Assembly (NCBI GenBank): GCA_963710645.1
Contig: CAVQBD010000009.1
Location: forward strand, 620,001 to 684,000
Source of the DNA: FEB-10 sp963710645
GTDB lineage: Bacteria; Acidobacteriota; Thermoanaerobaculia; Thermoanaerobaculales; Sulfomarinibacteraceae
DNA length: 64,000 nucleotides
Direction: 5' to 3'
Part shown: piece after piece, positions 51,225 to 60,019 of the stretch
Numbering within the stretch: position 1 is the stretch's first letter
How the letters are laid out: every line of letters starts with the position of its first letter
Program-made: the position numbers and the translations under genes
Notes under the pieces: generated by a model
What the model saw: the letters and a program-made list of their open reading frames with translations, nothing else
Database searches by the model: none
Told to the model about the DNA's origin: nothing

Positions 51225-51345
51225 TTCCGCGCGCCCTTCTCCCCGTTGCGCTCCCCGAGGTTGCCACCCGTGACATTGTTCGGCCTCATGTCCAACGGTC
51301 GAGTCAAGGTATCGGCTCCGAACAATGTCACAAATGGCACGCCCG
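51225..51345. repeat. Intergenic hairpin element A, copy 3
   Basis: TGACATTGTTCGG (51271-51283) and CCGAACAATGTCA (51318-51330) are a perfect 13-bp inverted repeat around a variable 34-bp centre, flanked by CTCCCCGAGGTTGCCACCC and GGCACGCCCGCCCA. With the heptamer arrays it fills the gene-free stretch 51006-51514. Confidence 0.75.
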
Positions 51346-51444
51346 CCCAACACACACTCCTCGCTCCGGGTGGGCGGGTGGTTTCGTTCTTTGTTCGGCG
51401 ACGGTAAAGGGCTCGGGTACAGACGAGGACGCGGAGGGCAGGAG

Positions 51445-51515
51445 TGTTCCTTGTTCCTTGTTCCTTGCTCCCTGCTCCCGGGTGGTTTGGTGGGGGATCC
51501 GGGATCCGGGATCTC
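51445..51515. repeat. Heptamer arrays, units TGTTCCT x5 and GGATCCG x3
   Basis: 51445-51479 TGTTCCT x3 and TGCTCCC x2; 51495-51515 GGATCCG x2 and GGATCTC, running up to the murI stop. Confidence 0.88.
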
Positions 51516-52306
51516 TACGAGATATCCACGACCTCGAGGTGCTCCGGATCCCGGCCGAGGACCATGCGCGTGATCCGCAGAAAACGGTCGGAGGCGTCAG
51601 TGAGCTGGATGTGGACCTCACCGCCCCCTCCCCCCAGCAGGTCGGAATGTTCGCGTGCAACGGTCTCTGCGACGCTGGTCGCAGAATCCACCAGGCGGAC
51701 GCCCTCCCCCACAACCCGAGTCAATGACGGCACCAGCAGCGGGTAATGGGTGCAACCCAGGATCAACGCCTCGGCGCCCCAGCCGAGTAACGGCCGAAGA
51801 TAGTGCTCGGCAATCTGGTCGGTCACCGGGTGATCACCCCATCCCTCTTCCGCCAAGGGTACGAACAACGGACATGGCGCGGCTTCGATGGCGATCCTGG
51901 GCTCCATCTGCACCAGGGCCCCTTGGTAAGCTCCCGAACGGATGGTGCCCTCGGTGCCGATCACCCCGATCCGGCGAGCTCCGGTCGCAAGTGCCGCCTC
52001 CACCCCAGGCTGCACGACGCCCACCACCGGCACCGGGGACGACGACGCCAGCTCCCTCAGAGCGTAGGAGGACGCTGTGTTGCAGGCCACCACCAGCAGC
52101 TTGACCCCCAGGTCCGTCAAGTGGGCCGCGGCGTTGATTGCATAACGCTGGACCGTGGCCGCCGATTTCGAGCCGTACGGCAAGCGGGCAGTGTCTCCCA
52201 GATAGAGGTAGTCCTCTTCGGGTAACCGACTCCGCAACGCCTGCAGCACCGTGAGGCCGCCCACGCCGGAGTCGAAGACCCCGATTGGCACCGCTTCGGC
52301 CGTCAT
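51515..52306 (-). CDS. murI: Glutamate racemase
   Basis: 263 aa. It interconverts L- and D-glutamate for peptidoglycan. Catalytic cysteines Cys75 (VVACNTAS) and Cys185 (LGCTHYPLL) are in place, with IGVFDSGVGGLTV and YLGDTARLPYGSKS at the N-terminus. It overlaps the GerMN gene by ATGA, forming a cell-wall operon with the amidase. Confidence 0.97.
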   Translation of the reverse strand: MTAEAVPIGVFDSGVGGLTVLQALRSRLPEEDYLYLGDTARLPYGSKSAATVQRYAINAAAHLTDLGVKLLVVACNTASSYALRELASSSPVPVVGVVQPGVEAALATGARRIGVIGTEGTIRSGAYQGALVQMEPRIAIEAAPCPLFVPLAEEGWGDHPVTDQIAEHYLRPLLGWGAEALILGCTHYPLLVPSLTRVVGEGVRLVDSATSVAETVAREHSDLLGGGGGEVHIQLTDASDRFLRITRMVLGRDPEHLEVVDIS

Positions 52307-52881
52307 GAGGCCGCGATCAGGCGCTTGTTGAGAACCAGCGGCCGCGACAGGTCCAAATGCCCGGTGAGGGTGGGCACCTCAGAGCCGCCGAACAGCAGCT
52401 GTACCGCGGTCAGCTCGGGGCAATTGAGCAGCACCGAGTTGACTATGCCGTAGGCGAGCATCAACTCGATTTGACTTCCCTCGAGGCCTTGCGGAGGCGT
52501 GGTGAGGTCGACGAACGCCCTGCCCTGGTCGTCCAGGTACAGCGAATTGAGCTCCGCCGGGAAGGGCACCACCGGGTGGAGATTCCCGCTGGGTCCCGCC
52601 AGCAGCTCGCGGATCACGAGGCTGGCCCGTTCGTGAACATCCGAAGGCAGTGCCACCTCGCGCAACTCGGGATGGAGCATGCCGTCGTTCCCGGCGAACA
52701 ACAGGACGATGCTCTGCCCCGGGGCAGGGGCCACGGCCGGGGCCGGCGTCGGATCATTGTCCACGGCGGGTGGCGCCCGTTCGATTGCGATCTCCGGTTC
52801 GCCGCCACTCGAAAGGAGCCACACAAGGACCAAGACCGCGGCCACAGTTCCGATCAGGACAAGGAGGACCCGGGTGTTCAT
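52303..52881 (-). CDS. Membrane-anchored GerMN-domain protein
   Basis: 192 aa. Residues 5-25 form an N-terminal membrane anchor, then a Pro/Ala linker to about 55, then a GerMN domain (IVLLFAGNDGMLHPELREVALP, RASLVIRELLAGPSG, LNSLYLDDQGRAFVDLTTP, AYGIVNSVLLNCPELTAVQLLFGG). Such domains accompany cell-wall hydrolases and amidases; it sits between the amidase and murI with ATGA overlaps at both ends, suggesting a role in amidase control. Confidence 0.88.
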   Translation of the reverse strand: MNTRVLLVLIGTVAAVLVLVWLLSSGGEPEIAIERAPPAVDNDPTPAPAVAPAPGQSIVLLFAGNDGMLHPELREVALPSDVHERASLVIRELLAGPSGNLHPVVPFPAELNSLYLDDQGRAFVDLTTPPQGLEGSQIELMLAYGIVNSVLLNCPELTAVQLLFGGSEVPTLTGHLDLSRPLVLNKRLIAAS

Positions 52882-54308
52882 CGCGACCGCACAAAATCGT
52901 CGATTCCCGCTCCGATCGCCTCGGCGATCTGCTGCTGATGTTCGTCGCTTTGCAGCTTGACCGCCTCGGTCGGGTTCGACAAGAATCCAACCTCCACCAG
53001 GATGGCCGGCATCGAAGCGCCGGTGAGCACCACGAAGGGTGCCTGTTTGACGCCGCGGTCCTTCAGACCGAGTTTCTCGTTGAGTCGAGACTGCACCGAC
53101 AGCGCGAGTTTGGCGCTCTCATTGAGTACATCGGCCTGAGCCAGGTCCCAGAGGATGAGATCGATACCGGCGCGTCGGCCCTGGGGCTGGGATTTGTTCT
53201 CGAGACGCGCAGTCGCCGCCGCATGTTCATCGGAAGCGATGTCGTCGAGGCTCATATAGTAGGTCTCGGCACCGCTCACCGAAGCAACAGTCGAGGCGTT
53301 GGCGTGGAGCGAGATGAAGACCTTTGCATCCATCCGGTTGGCCAAAGCGGTCCTGTCCGTCAGCGCCCTGCTCTCATCACTGTCGCGTGATATTCGCACC
53401 GAGTGTCCCTTGGCGGACAACACCCCAGCCAATCGGCGGGCAATTTGCAGCACCAGGGTCTTTTCGACCACACCTGAGTTGGAAGAGGCTCCGATGTCGC
53501 CACCTCCGTGGCCCGGATCGATGACGATCGGCCGTGGCCCACTGCGCTCGGTGATCTGCACCGGAGCCGCCTGCGGTTTCGGCTGCACCGCGCCGAGTTC
53601 GAGGATCACCCGATCCGGCTCCGACAGAGTGTGCCAATTGATTACCCCTATGCCGGGCTTCAGTTGGACCACAAGGTCCTGGACCCGACTCTTTAGCGAA
53701 ATGACTCGTGACGATCGGAACGGGAGAGAACGGTCGATTTGGGGCGAGGCTTCTGAAAAGTGGACGACGACCTCCTCGGGGTCACTCTCCACCTCGACCT
53801 CCACCGAACGTCCGAGCGAGAGCACCAGCGTGGAAGTGGAACCGAAATCGGCAACCGCGGGCCGTACGACGACGGGGTCGGCGAAGCGCGCCCCGGGCAC
53901 GATGTCATAGCCATCGCCATTCGGGACCAGGTGGTACCCCAAGGGACCGAGCAGGGTCTCATCGAGGAAACGGATCGTGGTGGCGACCCCGGCCGGCGAA
54001 GCCGCGGGCGCATCCGGCCCCTCCCGGAGCTTGCCATCCACCAGCACGTACTTCCGCCCGATGGCGAACTGGATGAGATGATCCTGATAACTGACGCCAT
54101 AGGTGTCGGCCGAGGGCGAGAACGCCGCTTCCGCACCGATCATCGCCAGGATCGGCATGATCTCCACCCGAGCCCCGAGCCGCGGCACAGCCACCGACCG
54201 AGTCCCGAGTCGGAACTCGATCGGCTCTCCGTAGCCCTGGAACTCCTGGGCGGCCGCCCATCCAACGCAGAGGATCAGTGCGGCACATGCTGTCAATCTT
54301 CGAATCAT
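52878..54308 (-). CDS. N-acetylmuramoyl-L-alanine amidase (Amidase_3) with AMIN-like domain
   Basis: 476 aa. Signal peptide 1-20, an N-terminal copper-amine-oxidase-like/AMIN region (about 25-240), and a C-terminal zinc amidase: IDPGHGGGDIGA (His267), VVEKTL (Glu282), ISLHANAS (His335), and catalytic Glu439 in ILVEVGFLSN. It cleaves the amide between muramic acid and the stem peptide during cell division. First gene of the amidase-GerMN-murI operon; tmRNA lies just upstream on the same strand. Confidence 0.94.
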   Translation of the reverse strand: MIRRLTACAALILCVGWAAAQEFQGYGEPIEFRLGTRSVAVPRLGARVEIMPILAMIGAEAAFSPSADTYGVSYQDHLIQFAIGRKYVLVDGKLREGPDAPAASPAGVATTIRFLDETLLGPLGYHLVPNGDGYDIVPGARFADPVVVRPAVADFGSTSTLVLSLGRSVEVEVESDPEEVVVHFSEASPQIDRSLPFRSSRVISLKSRVQDLVVQLKPGIGVINWHTLSEPDRVILELGAVQPKPQAAPVQITERSGPRPIVIDPGHGGGDIGASSNSGVVEKTLVLQIARRLAGVLSAKGHSVRISRDSDESRALTDRTALANRMDAKVFISLHANASTVASVSGAETYYMSLDDIASDEHAAATARLENKSQPQGRRAGIDLILWDLAQADVLNESAKLALSVQSRLNEKLGLKDRGVKQAPFVVLTGASMPAILVEVGFLSNPTEAVKLQSDEHQQQIAEAIGAGIDDFVRSR

Positions 54309-54318
54309 GAAAAAAACC

Positions 54319-54667
54319 TGGTGGAGGCGGTGGGAATTGAACCCACGTCCGAGGGACTCCAGTGACCGACTTCTCCGTGTGCAGCCCGCTAGTTTATCTC
54401 GCTCTGTGGTCGGTCAGCGGGCAACCGAATCCTCAGCGCCAGCCCGAAAAATCTCGGCCTCCGCGTTCGGGCGTCGCGGCGACCCAGCCCGTCAAACAAC
54501 GTCGATCCCAGGCCGACAGGCGGAGCCTCGGAAACGACGTGGCTACCTAAGCAGCCAGTGCGTAGTCTGTGTTAGCAGTTATGTTGTTCCACCCTGAGTA
54601 CGAGCGGGTGGACCTCGACACGCTGCCAACCACCGGACTTGTCCCCCGTCGAACCCGGTACGCCCCC
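54319..54667 (-). ncRNA. ssrA: tmRNA
   Basis: 349 nt. The 5' GGGGGCG pairs with 3' CGCCTCC and an encoded ACCA end; the T-arm reads GGGTTCAATTCCCAC. The tag frame at 54576-54547 reads ANTDYALAA then TAG, with TAACT before the GCT resume codon as in E. coli (UAGUC). A TACAAT hexamer (54694-54689) may be its -10. Nine-residue tags are typical of some Acidobacteriota. Confidence 0.95.
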
Positions 54668-54839
54668 AGGAATTCAACGGTCCCGCGCATTGTATCACCC
54701 CCTCCCGCCCACCCGGTGTGGAAGGTGTAGAGGATTTAGTAAGAGCGCCATTCCGAGCCCGAGCCCGTTACCGTTGCCGTTACCGAACGAAGAACGAAGA
54801 TCCTCCGCCCACCCATTCTAGCCTCGGTGGTTTCCGCGC

Positions 54840-54960
54840 GCCCCTCTCCCCACCGCGCTCCCCGAGGTTGCCACCCCTGACAATTTCGGGACCCTACGGC
54901 TTCCACGATCCGAACGGGCAGCCTCCCGGAATTGTCAGAAGTGGCACGCCCGCCCATCGC
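54840..54960. repeat. Intergenic hairpin element A, copy 4
   Basis: CTGACAATTTCGGGA (54877-54891) and TCCCGGAATTGTCAG (54924-54938), one mismatch, around a 32-bp centre; flanks CTCCCCGAGGTTGCCACC and GTGGCACGCCCGCCCA. Confidence 0.75.
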
Positions 54961-54986
54961 CCCCTCACGATCCGGGCGGGCAGGGG

Positions 54987-55091
<105 letters not shown>

Positions 55092-55156
55092 CCACAAATC
55101 CCGACCTTTCCAATTCTCCACCTTGGCCACCTTAAGTAGGGCAAAGGGGGAACCCC

Positions 55157-56740
55157 ATGCTTGCCAAAGTCCTCTCCGCCACGCCGCGCGGCGTGGGCGC
55201 CCTCTTCGTCACCGTCGAGGTGGATCGCATCCGGGCTCAGATGCCGTCGGTGACGGTTGTCGGCCTGCCCGACACGGCGGTTCGTGAGGCGCGCGACCGG
55301 ATCTTCGCGGCCATCAGACATCTGGGTCGTCGCGCCGAACCCGCAAATGTGGTCATCAATCTGTCACCGGCCGATGAGAAAAAGGAGGGTGCCACCCTGG
55401 ACCTGCCCATGGCCGCCGCTTTTCTGGCGGCTGCGGGCGATCTTCCCGTGGGCTGTCTCGACGGCCGACTGTTGATCGGCGAACTCTCGCTGGAAGGACA
55501 TCTCCAACCCGTGCGCGGGGTCCTCCCCATTGCCCTGGCAGCCCGGGATCGCGGAGTCCCCGAGATCGTGGTTCCGGCAGCCAATGCCGACGAGGCCCAG
55601 GTCGTATCCGGCATCAAGGTGATTGCCACGAACACCCTCGCCCAGGTGGTCGCCTACCTGAGGGACGGCACTCCGCCTGAGAACGTCCTTCCCCGGCAAG
55701 TGCCGGGCCGCGATTCCTTCCTGGAACAGCCACCCGATCTCGCGGACGTGGTCGGCCAGGAACAGGCCCGCCGCGCCCTCGAAGTGGCGGCAGCCGGAGG
55801 GCACCATCTGCTGATGATGGGCCCACCAGGAAGCGGCAAGTCGATGCTGGCTCGCCGGTTGCCTGGAATTTTGCCGCCCCTGGCTCCTCAGGAGGCTCTG
55901 GAGACCACCTGCGTGTACTCGGTGTCAACAAGAGTGGCGCGGCCGTTGGGTCTCCTCCGGTGGCGCCCCTTCCGGGCACCGCACCACACCGTGTCGCCGG
56001 CCGCCTTGATCGGGGGCGGCAGTTCACCACAGCCCGGCGAGGTCTCGCTCGCGCACAACGGCGTGCTCTTCCTGGATGAGCTCACCGAATTTCGGCGCGA
56101 TGCTCTCGAGGGGCTCAGACAGCCGCTGGAGGACCGGACGGTGACGGTCGCCCGGGCGCGGTCCAGTCTCTCCTTCCCCGCCGGGTTCCAACTGGTGGCC
56201 GCCGCCAATCCCTGCCCCTGCGGCTATCTTGGCGATCGTCAGCGCGACTGCAGCTGCACCCCCAATGCCGTGATGCGTTACACGGCTCGGCTGTCGGGAC
56301 CGCTGCTCGACCGTATCGACCTACAGGTGGTGGTCCCGGCGGTGCCCTGGCGGGCGTTGTCCGAGAACCGGCGAGGGGAGTCGTCTCGAACGGTGAGCGA
56401 ACGCGTCTGGACCGCCCGCGCCCTCCAAGCCGAACGACTCGAGCCAGCCCACTGCAGTTGCAACGGCGAAATGGGACCCGATGCCATCCGACAGTTCGCC
56501 ACTCCGGACGACGGCGGCCGCCGGCTGCTCGAACAGGCCAGTCGTGCTCTCGGATTGTCGGCCCGTGCGTGGCACCGGATCCTCCGCGTCGCCCGAACCA
56601 TCGCCGACCTTGCCTCGGTGGCCGAAATCTCAAGCGCCCACATCGCCGAGGCCATCGCCTATCGGAGCCTCGATCGACAGAGTCAGAAATCGTCGCCTCG
56701 AGCCATCGGCGAATGGGGGGAAACCGACCGACCGCCGTGA
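55157..56740 (+). CDS. comM: YifB/ComM-family Mg-chelatase-like AAA ATPase
   Basis: 527 aa. The N-terminal Lon-protease-like fold (MLAKVLSATPRGVGALFVTVEVD, VGLPDTAVREARDRI, NLSPADEKKEGATLDLPMA) is followed by an AAA+ domain with Walker A GPPGSGKS (222-229) and Walker B VLFLDEL. A cysteine cluster CPCGYLGDRQRDCSC is present. In competent bacteria ComM is a branch-migration helicase extending natural-transformation heteroduplexes. Full length, single gene. Confidence 0.95.
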   Translation: MLAKVLSATPRGVGALFVTVEVDRIRAQMPSVTVVGLPDTAVREARDRIFAAIRHLGRRAEPANVVINLSPADEKKEGATLDLPMAAAFLAAAGDLPVGCLDGRLLIGELSLEGHLQPVRGVLPIALAARDRGVPEIVVPAANADEAQVVSGIKVIATNTLAQVVAYLRDGTPPENVLPRQVPGRDSFLEQPPDLADVVGQEQARRALEVAAAGGHHLLMMGPPGSGKSMLARRLPGILPPLAPQEALETTCVYSVSTRVARPLGLLRWRPFRAPHHTVSPAALIGGGSSPQPGEVSLAHNGVLFLDELTEFRRDALEGLRQPLEDRTVTVARARSSLSFPAGFQLVAAANPCPCGYLGDRQRDCSCTPNAVMRYTARLSGPLLDRIDLQVVVPAVPWRALSENRRGESSRTVSERVWTARALQAERLEPAHCSCNGEMGPDAIRQFATPDDGGRRLLEQASRALGLSARAWHRILRVARTIADLASVAEISSAHIAEAIAYRSLDRQSQKSSPRAIGEWGETDRPP

Positions 56741-56855
56741 CAATTTCGTGCTCAAACCTGAGTTTGGACAGACCGGACAGACCTTCCACCAGCCTTCGGG
56801 ACGGCGAGCGGACGAAACTCGTTCTCACAACGATTCGCCGGACCTTGTGAAATAA

Positions 56856-56883
56856 TTGACAAGCGGCGCCAGCACACTAGAAT
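56856..56883 (+). promoter_or_regulatory. Promoter of the nuo operon
   Basis: TTGACA, a 16-bp spacer, then TAGAAT; leader of about 24 nt to the nuoA ATG at 56914. Confidence 0.7.
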
Positions 56884-56913
56884 AGACCCGCCCTGTCTTT
56901 GGGGGTTCTATCT

Positions 56914-57270
56914 ATGGCGCACTACGTTCCCATACTCGTCTTCAGCCTGGTCGCCATTTCCTTTCCCATCATCCTGCTGCTGATGGCGAAGGTGATTCGG
57001 TCCGGGTCTCCCGACCCGGTCAAGGGCGAACCATATGAGTGCGGAATCAAGGCACCGACCACCGCCCTCGATACGCGGTTTTCCATCCGCTATTACCTCA
57101 TCGCCGTGCTCTTCGTCGTCTTCGACGTGGAGACCGTTTTCCTCTTCCCGTGGGCAGTGGTCTTCAAAAAGCTGGCGCTGTTTGGTTTCATCGAGATGTT
57201 CGTGTTCCTCGCGATTCTCCTGGTTGGCTATATCTACGCGTGGCGGAGGGGGGCGTTGGAATGGGCCTGA
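56914..57270 (+). CDS. nuoA: NADH-quinone oxidoreductase subunit A
   Basis: 118 aa, three membrane helices. It is a membrane-arm subunit at the quinone site. PVKGEPYECGIKAPTTALDTRFSIRYYLIAVLFVVFDVETVFLFPWAV carries the conserved YECG and FDVE motifs. The ATG at 56914 gives the normal length; the frame starts earlier with TTG. Overlaps nuoB by 10 bp. Confidence 0.97.
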   Translation: MAHYVPILVFSLVAISFPIILLLMAKVIRSGSPDPVKGEPYECGIKAPTTALDTRFSIRYYLIAVLFVVFDVETVFLFPWAVVFKKLALFGFIEMFVFLAILLVGYIYAWRRGALEWA

Positions 57271-57749
57271 TCGAGGACCGCTTCGACAAGAACATCATCA
57301 CCACCTCGTACGACAAGCTCTTCAACTGGGCCAGGCGGAGCTCGCTGTGGCCCATGCAGTTCGGACTCGCCTGCTGCGCCATCGAGATGATGGCAACCCT
57401 GGACTCTCGCTTCGACATGGCGCGATTCGGGGCCGAGGTCTTCCGTGGCACCCCTCGCCAGGCGGACCTCATGATCGTGTCCGGCACCGTCACCGAAAAG
57501 ATGGCACCGCTGGTCAAGCGCCTCTATCAACAGATGGCCGATCCCAAGTGGGTGATCGCCATGGGCTCGTGCGCCACCTGCGGCGGGCCCTATCGAACCT
57601 ACGCGGTCACTCAGGGCGTCGACCGGATCATCCCGGTGGACGTGTTCATCCCGGGCTGCCCGCCACGTCCTGAGGCGCTGATCTACGGCCTCATGCAACT
57701 GCAGCGGAAGATCGACCGACGCACCATCGCCCGGCGCCGGGCGTCGTGA
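57261..57749 (+). CDS. nuoB: NADH-quinone oxidoreductase subunit B
   Basis: 162 aa. It carries the N2 [4Fe-4S] cluster that passes electrons to quinone; ligands are visible in GLACCAIEMMA (tandem Cys), GSCATCGG and PGCPPRPEAL. The ATG at 57261 lies in the end of nuoA, with GGAGGGGGGCG upstream. Confidence 0.97.
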   Translation: MGLIEDRFDKNIITTSYDKLFNWARRSSLWPMQFGLACCAIEMMATLDSRFDMARFGAEVFRGTPRQADLMIVSGTVTEKMAPLVKRLYQQMADPKWVIAMGSCATCGGPYRTYAVTQGVDRIIPVDVFIPGCPPRPEALIYGLMQLQRKIDRRTIARRRAS

Positions 57750-57753
57750 GGAC

Positions 57754-58695
57754 ATGATGAGCGACGAGAAAAAAACGTCACCCGGCGACGAGCCAGCCAC
57801 CGACGCCTCGCCCGAGCCTCCGGACGCGCCGTCTGAGACTGCGCCGAGCGAGGTGCCGGATCCCTCGGGAGAAAAACCCAAGGCCAACGACGGGGAGACC
57901 GAACCCACCACCGCTGAAGCGGCAATGCCGACCGGTGACGAGGCCCCTGCCGAGCCGACCGAGAAGCCGGCCAAGCCCGCTCTGAGCGACGAGGAAAAAG
58001 CGGCCAAGATAGCCGCGGCCAAGGCCAAGGCGGCTGCCGCAAAGGCGAAGGCCGACGAGGAACCGAAGCAGCCGTGGGAGGTCAAGCCCGAACCCCCCGA
58101 CCACGAGGACGCCGCCGGAGACCCGGATGTGGCCGCGCTGGCCGCCACCATCGACGGAGCCGTTCTCGCTGCCGACCGATTCGCCGGCGACATCACCATC
58201 ACCGTCCCCCGCGAAAGCATCGTGGAAATCTGCCGCTTCCTCAAGGAGGAGCAGGGCTACACCTTCCTGGTGGACCTCACCGCGGTGGACTGGCCGGAGC
58301 GTGAGGACGCACGCTTCGACGTGGTGTACTGGATGCACCGTTTCGATGACTCAAAAAGGCTCCGCCTACTGGCCGCGGTTCCCGACGAGGAGCCCATCGC
58401 CTCGGTGACGGGTGTGTGGAAGACGGCCAACTGGCTCGAACGCGAGACCTACGACATGTACGGCATCACCTTCGCGGACCATCCTGGTTTGGAGCGGATC
58501 CTGACGTGGGAGGGTTTCAACGGCCATCCCCTGCGCAAGGACTTCCCGGTGGAGGGCATCGACACCGGCGCCGCAATCTACCCGGACGTCTACCCGCCAG
58601 GCGGTGGCCCGGTCCGGGACGAGGAGCTCCAACAGCCCGAACCGAAAACACCACCAAAAACGGACACGGCAGAGGGGAAGGAGGGCTCGGCATGA
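57754..58695 (+). CDS. nuoC: NADH-quinone oxidoreductase subunit C with long N-terminal extension
   Basis: 313 aa. The NuoC/30-kDa core is at about 125-280, ending in the hallmark WLERETYDMYGITFADHPGLERILTWEGFNGHPLRKDFP. The first 120 residues are a low-complexity Pro/Glu/Ala/Lys stretch (EKAAKIAAAKAKAAAAKAKADEE), absent from ordinary NuoC of about 150-200 aa; the C-terminus also has a Pro/Lys tail. Start Met at 57754 or 57757. Not fused to nuoD. Confidence 0.95.
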   Translation: MMSDEKKTSPGDEPATDASPEPPDAPSETAPSEVPDPSGEKPKANDGETEPTTAEAAMPTGDEAPAEPTEKPAKPALSDEEKAAKIAAAKAKAAAAKAKADEEPKQPWEVKPEPPDHEDAAGDPDVAALAATIDGAVLAADRFAGDITITVPRESIVEICRFLKEEQGYTFLVDLTAVDWPEREDARFDVVYWMHRFDDSKRLRLLAAVPDEEPIASVTGVWKTANWLERETYDMYGITFADHPGLERILTWEGFNGHPLRKDFPVEGIDTGAAIYPDVYPPGGGPVRDEELQQPEPKTPPKTDTAEGKEGSA

Positions 58696-58726
58696 GAATC
58701 ACCGCGTCCCCCCCAACCCCGGCGCC

Positions 58727-58761
58727 AATTCAAAATTCAAAATTCAAAATTCAAAATTTGG
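58727..58761. repeat. Heptamer array, unit AATTCAA x5, inside the nuo operon
   Basis: AATTCAA four times and AATTTGG in the 84-bp nuoC-nuoD gap. The nuoD ribosome-binding site follows 10 bp later. Confidence 0.95.
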
Positions 58762-58779
58762 TCGGGCGGGAGGTGGCCC

Positions 58780-59901
58780 GTGCCTGACCTCACCCCCTCT
58801 CTGTTCGACGTGGAGGAAATGGAGCTCAGCTTCGGACCCCAGCACCCTGCGACCCACGGCGTTCTTCGGGTCCAGCTCAAGCTCGACGGCGAGAAGATCG
58901 TGGAGGCCAAACCGATCATCGGCTACCTCCACCGCGGTACCGAGAAACTCTTCGAAACCATGACCTTCCCGCAGTGCATTCCACACACGGATCGCATGGA
59001 CTATGTGGCGGCGGCGACCAACAACCAGGGATTCTGCGTCGCCATGGAGAAGCTGCTGGGCATCACCCTGCCGCCACGCGCGGCCTACATCCGGATGATC
59101 CTGGCCGAACTCCAGCGGCTCGCGTCCCACCTCCTGTGGCTCGCCACCCACGCCATCGATCTCGGTGCAGTGACGCCCTTCTTCTACACCTTCCGCGAGC
59201 GCGACGAGATCCTCGATCTCTTCGAGGACTACTGCGGGGCGCGGCTGACGCTGAACACCATGAAGATCGGCGGGCTGCCCTTCGAGCTTCCCGACGGCTG
59301 GACCGACCGCTGCTCGAGCTTCATCGACGCCTTCCCGGCGCACGTGGACGAGTACGAGGAGCTGCTCACCAACAACCGGATCTGGAAGAAAAGAACGGTC
59401 GGCATCGGCGTGGTGTCGCCCGAGGACGCCGTCGAATGGGGCTTCACCGGACCACCGCTGCGGGGCTCTGGCGTCAAGTGGGACATCCGCAAGGTCTTCC
59501 CCTACGACCGCTACGACGAGGTCGAGTTTGACGTCCCCATCGGAGTCAACGGCGACACCTACGATCGGTACCTGGTTCGAATGGAGGAGATGCGGCAGTC
59601 GGCGCGGATCGTCCGCCAGTGTCTCGACAACCTGCCCGGCGGACCCATCATGGCCAAAGCGCCCAAGATCCTGCGCTCTCGCGAGGGCATGGTCTACGGC
59701 TCCGTGGAGGCCCCCAAGGGCGAGCTCGGCTACTTCATCGTGGCCACCGAAAAGGGAACCGAACCATATCGGTGTCGGGTGCGGCCCCCGTCATTCGTCA
59801 ATCTCCAGATGCTGTCGGAAATGGCAAAAGGGCACTTCGTGGCCGATCTGGTGGCTTTGATCGCAACCCTCGACATCGTCCTCGGGGAGATCGACCGATG
59901 A
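58780..59901 (+). CDS. nuoD: NADH-quinone oxidoreductase subunit D
   Basis: 373 aa from a GTG at 58780 with GGGCGGGAGGTGGCCC upstream. The 49-kDa subunit forms the quinone pocket with NuoB. FGPQHPATHGVLR, GYLHRGTEKLFE, DRMDYVAAATNN and ARLTLNTMKIGG are conserved; GELGYFIVATEKGTEPYRCRVRPPSFVNLQML near the end. Quinone ligand candidates His22 and Tyr (DRMDY) are present. Confidence 0.97.
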   Translation: MPDLTPSLFDVEEMELSFGPQHPATHGVLRVQLKLDGEKIVEAKPIIGYLHRGTEKLFETMTFPQCIPHTDRMDYVAAATNNQGFCVAMEKLLGITLPPRAAYIRMILAELQRLASHLLWLATHAIDLGAVTPFFYTFRERDEILDLFEDYCGARLTLNTMKIGGLPFELPDGWTDRCSSFIDAFPAHVDEYEELLTNNRIWKKRTVGIGVVSPEDAVEWGFTGPPLRGSGVKWDIRKVFPYDRYDEVEFDVPIGVNGDTYDRYLVRMEEMRQSARIVRQCLDNLPGGPIMAKAPKILRSREGMVYGSVEAPKGELGYFIVATEKGTEPYRCRVRPPSFVNLQMLSEMAKGHFVADLVALIATLDIVLGEIDR

Positions 59902-59994
59902 GAATTCGAAATTCGAAATTCGAAATTCGAAAACCACCCACCCTGCCGGGGCGTTCGACCGCACTGTGTTCGCATTTCGCATTTCGCATTTCGA
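59902..59994. repeat. Heptamer arrays, GAATTCG x4 and ATTTCGC x4, inside the nuo operon
   Basis: 59902-59929 GAATTCG, AAATTCG x3; 59967-59994 TGTTCGC, ATTTCGC x2, ATTTCGA; ACCACCCACCCTGCC between them. They occupy the nuoD-nuoH gap, just where nuoEFG stand in the E. coli order. Confidence 0.95.
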
Positions 59995-60019
59995 ATTCTG
60001 CGGTGCGCGGAGGGGTACT

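Noticed and set aside
59966..60019. Upstream extension of nuoH
   Set aside because: The extra 18 codons are ATTTCGC repeat sequence; the GTG at 60020 has a good ribosome-binding site and a normal N-terminus.
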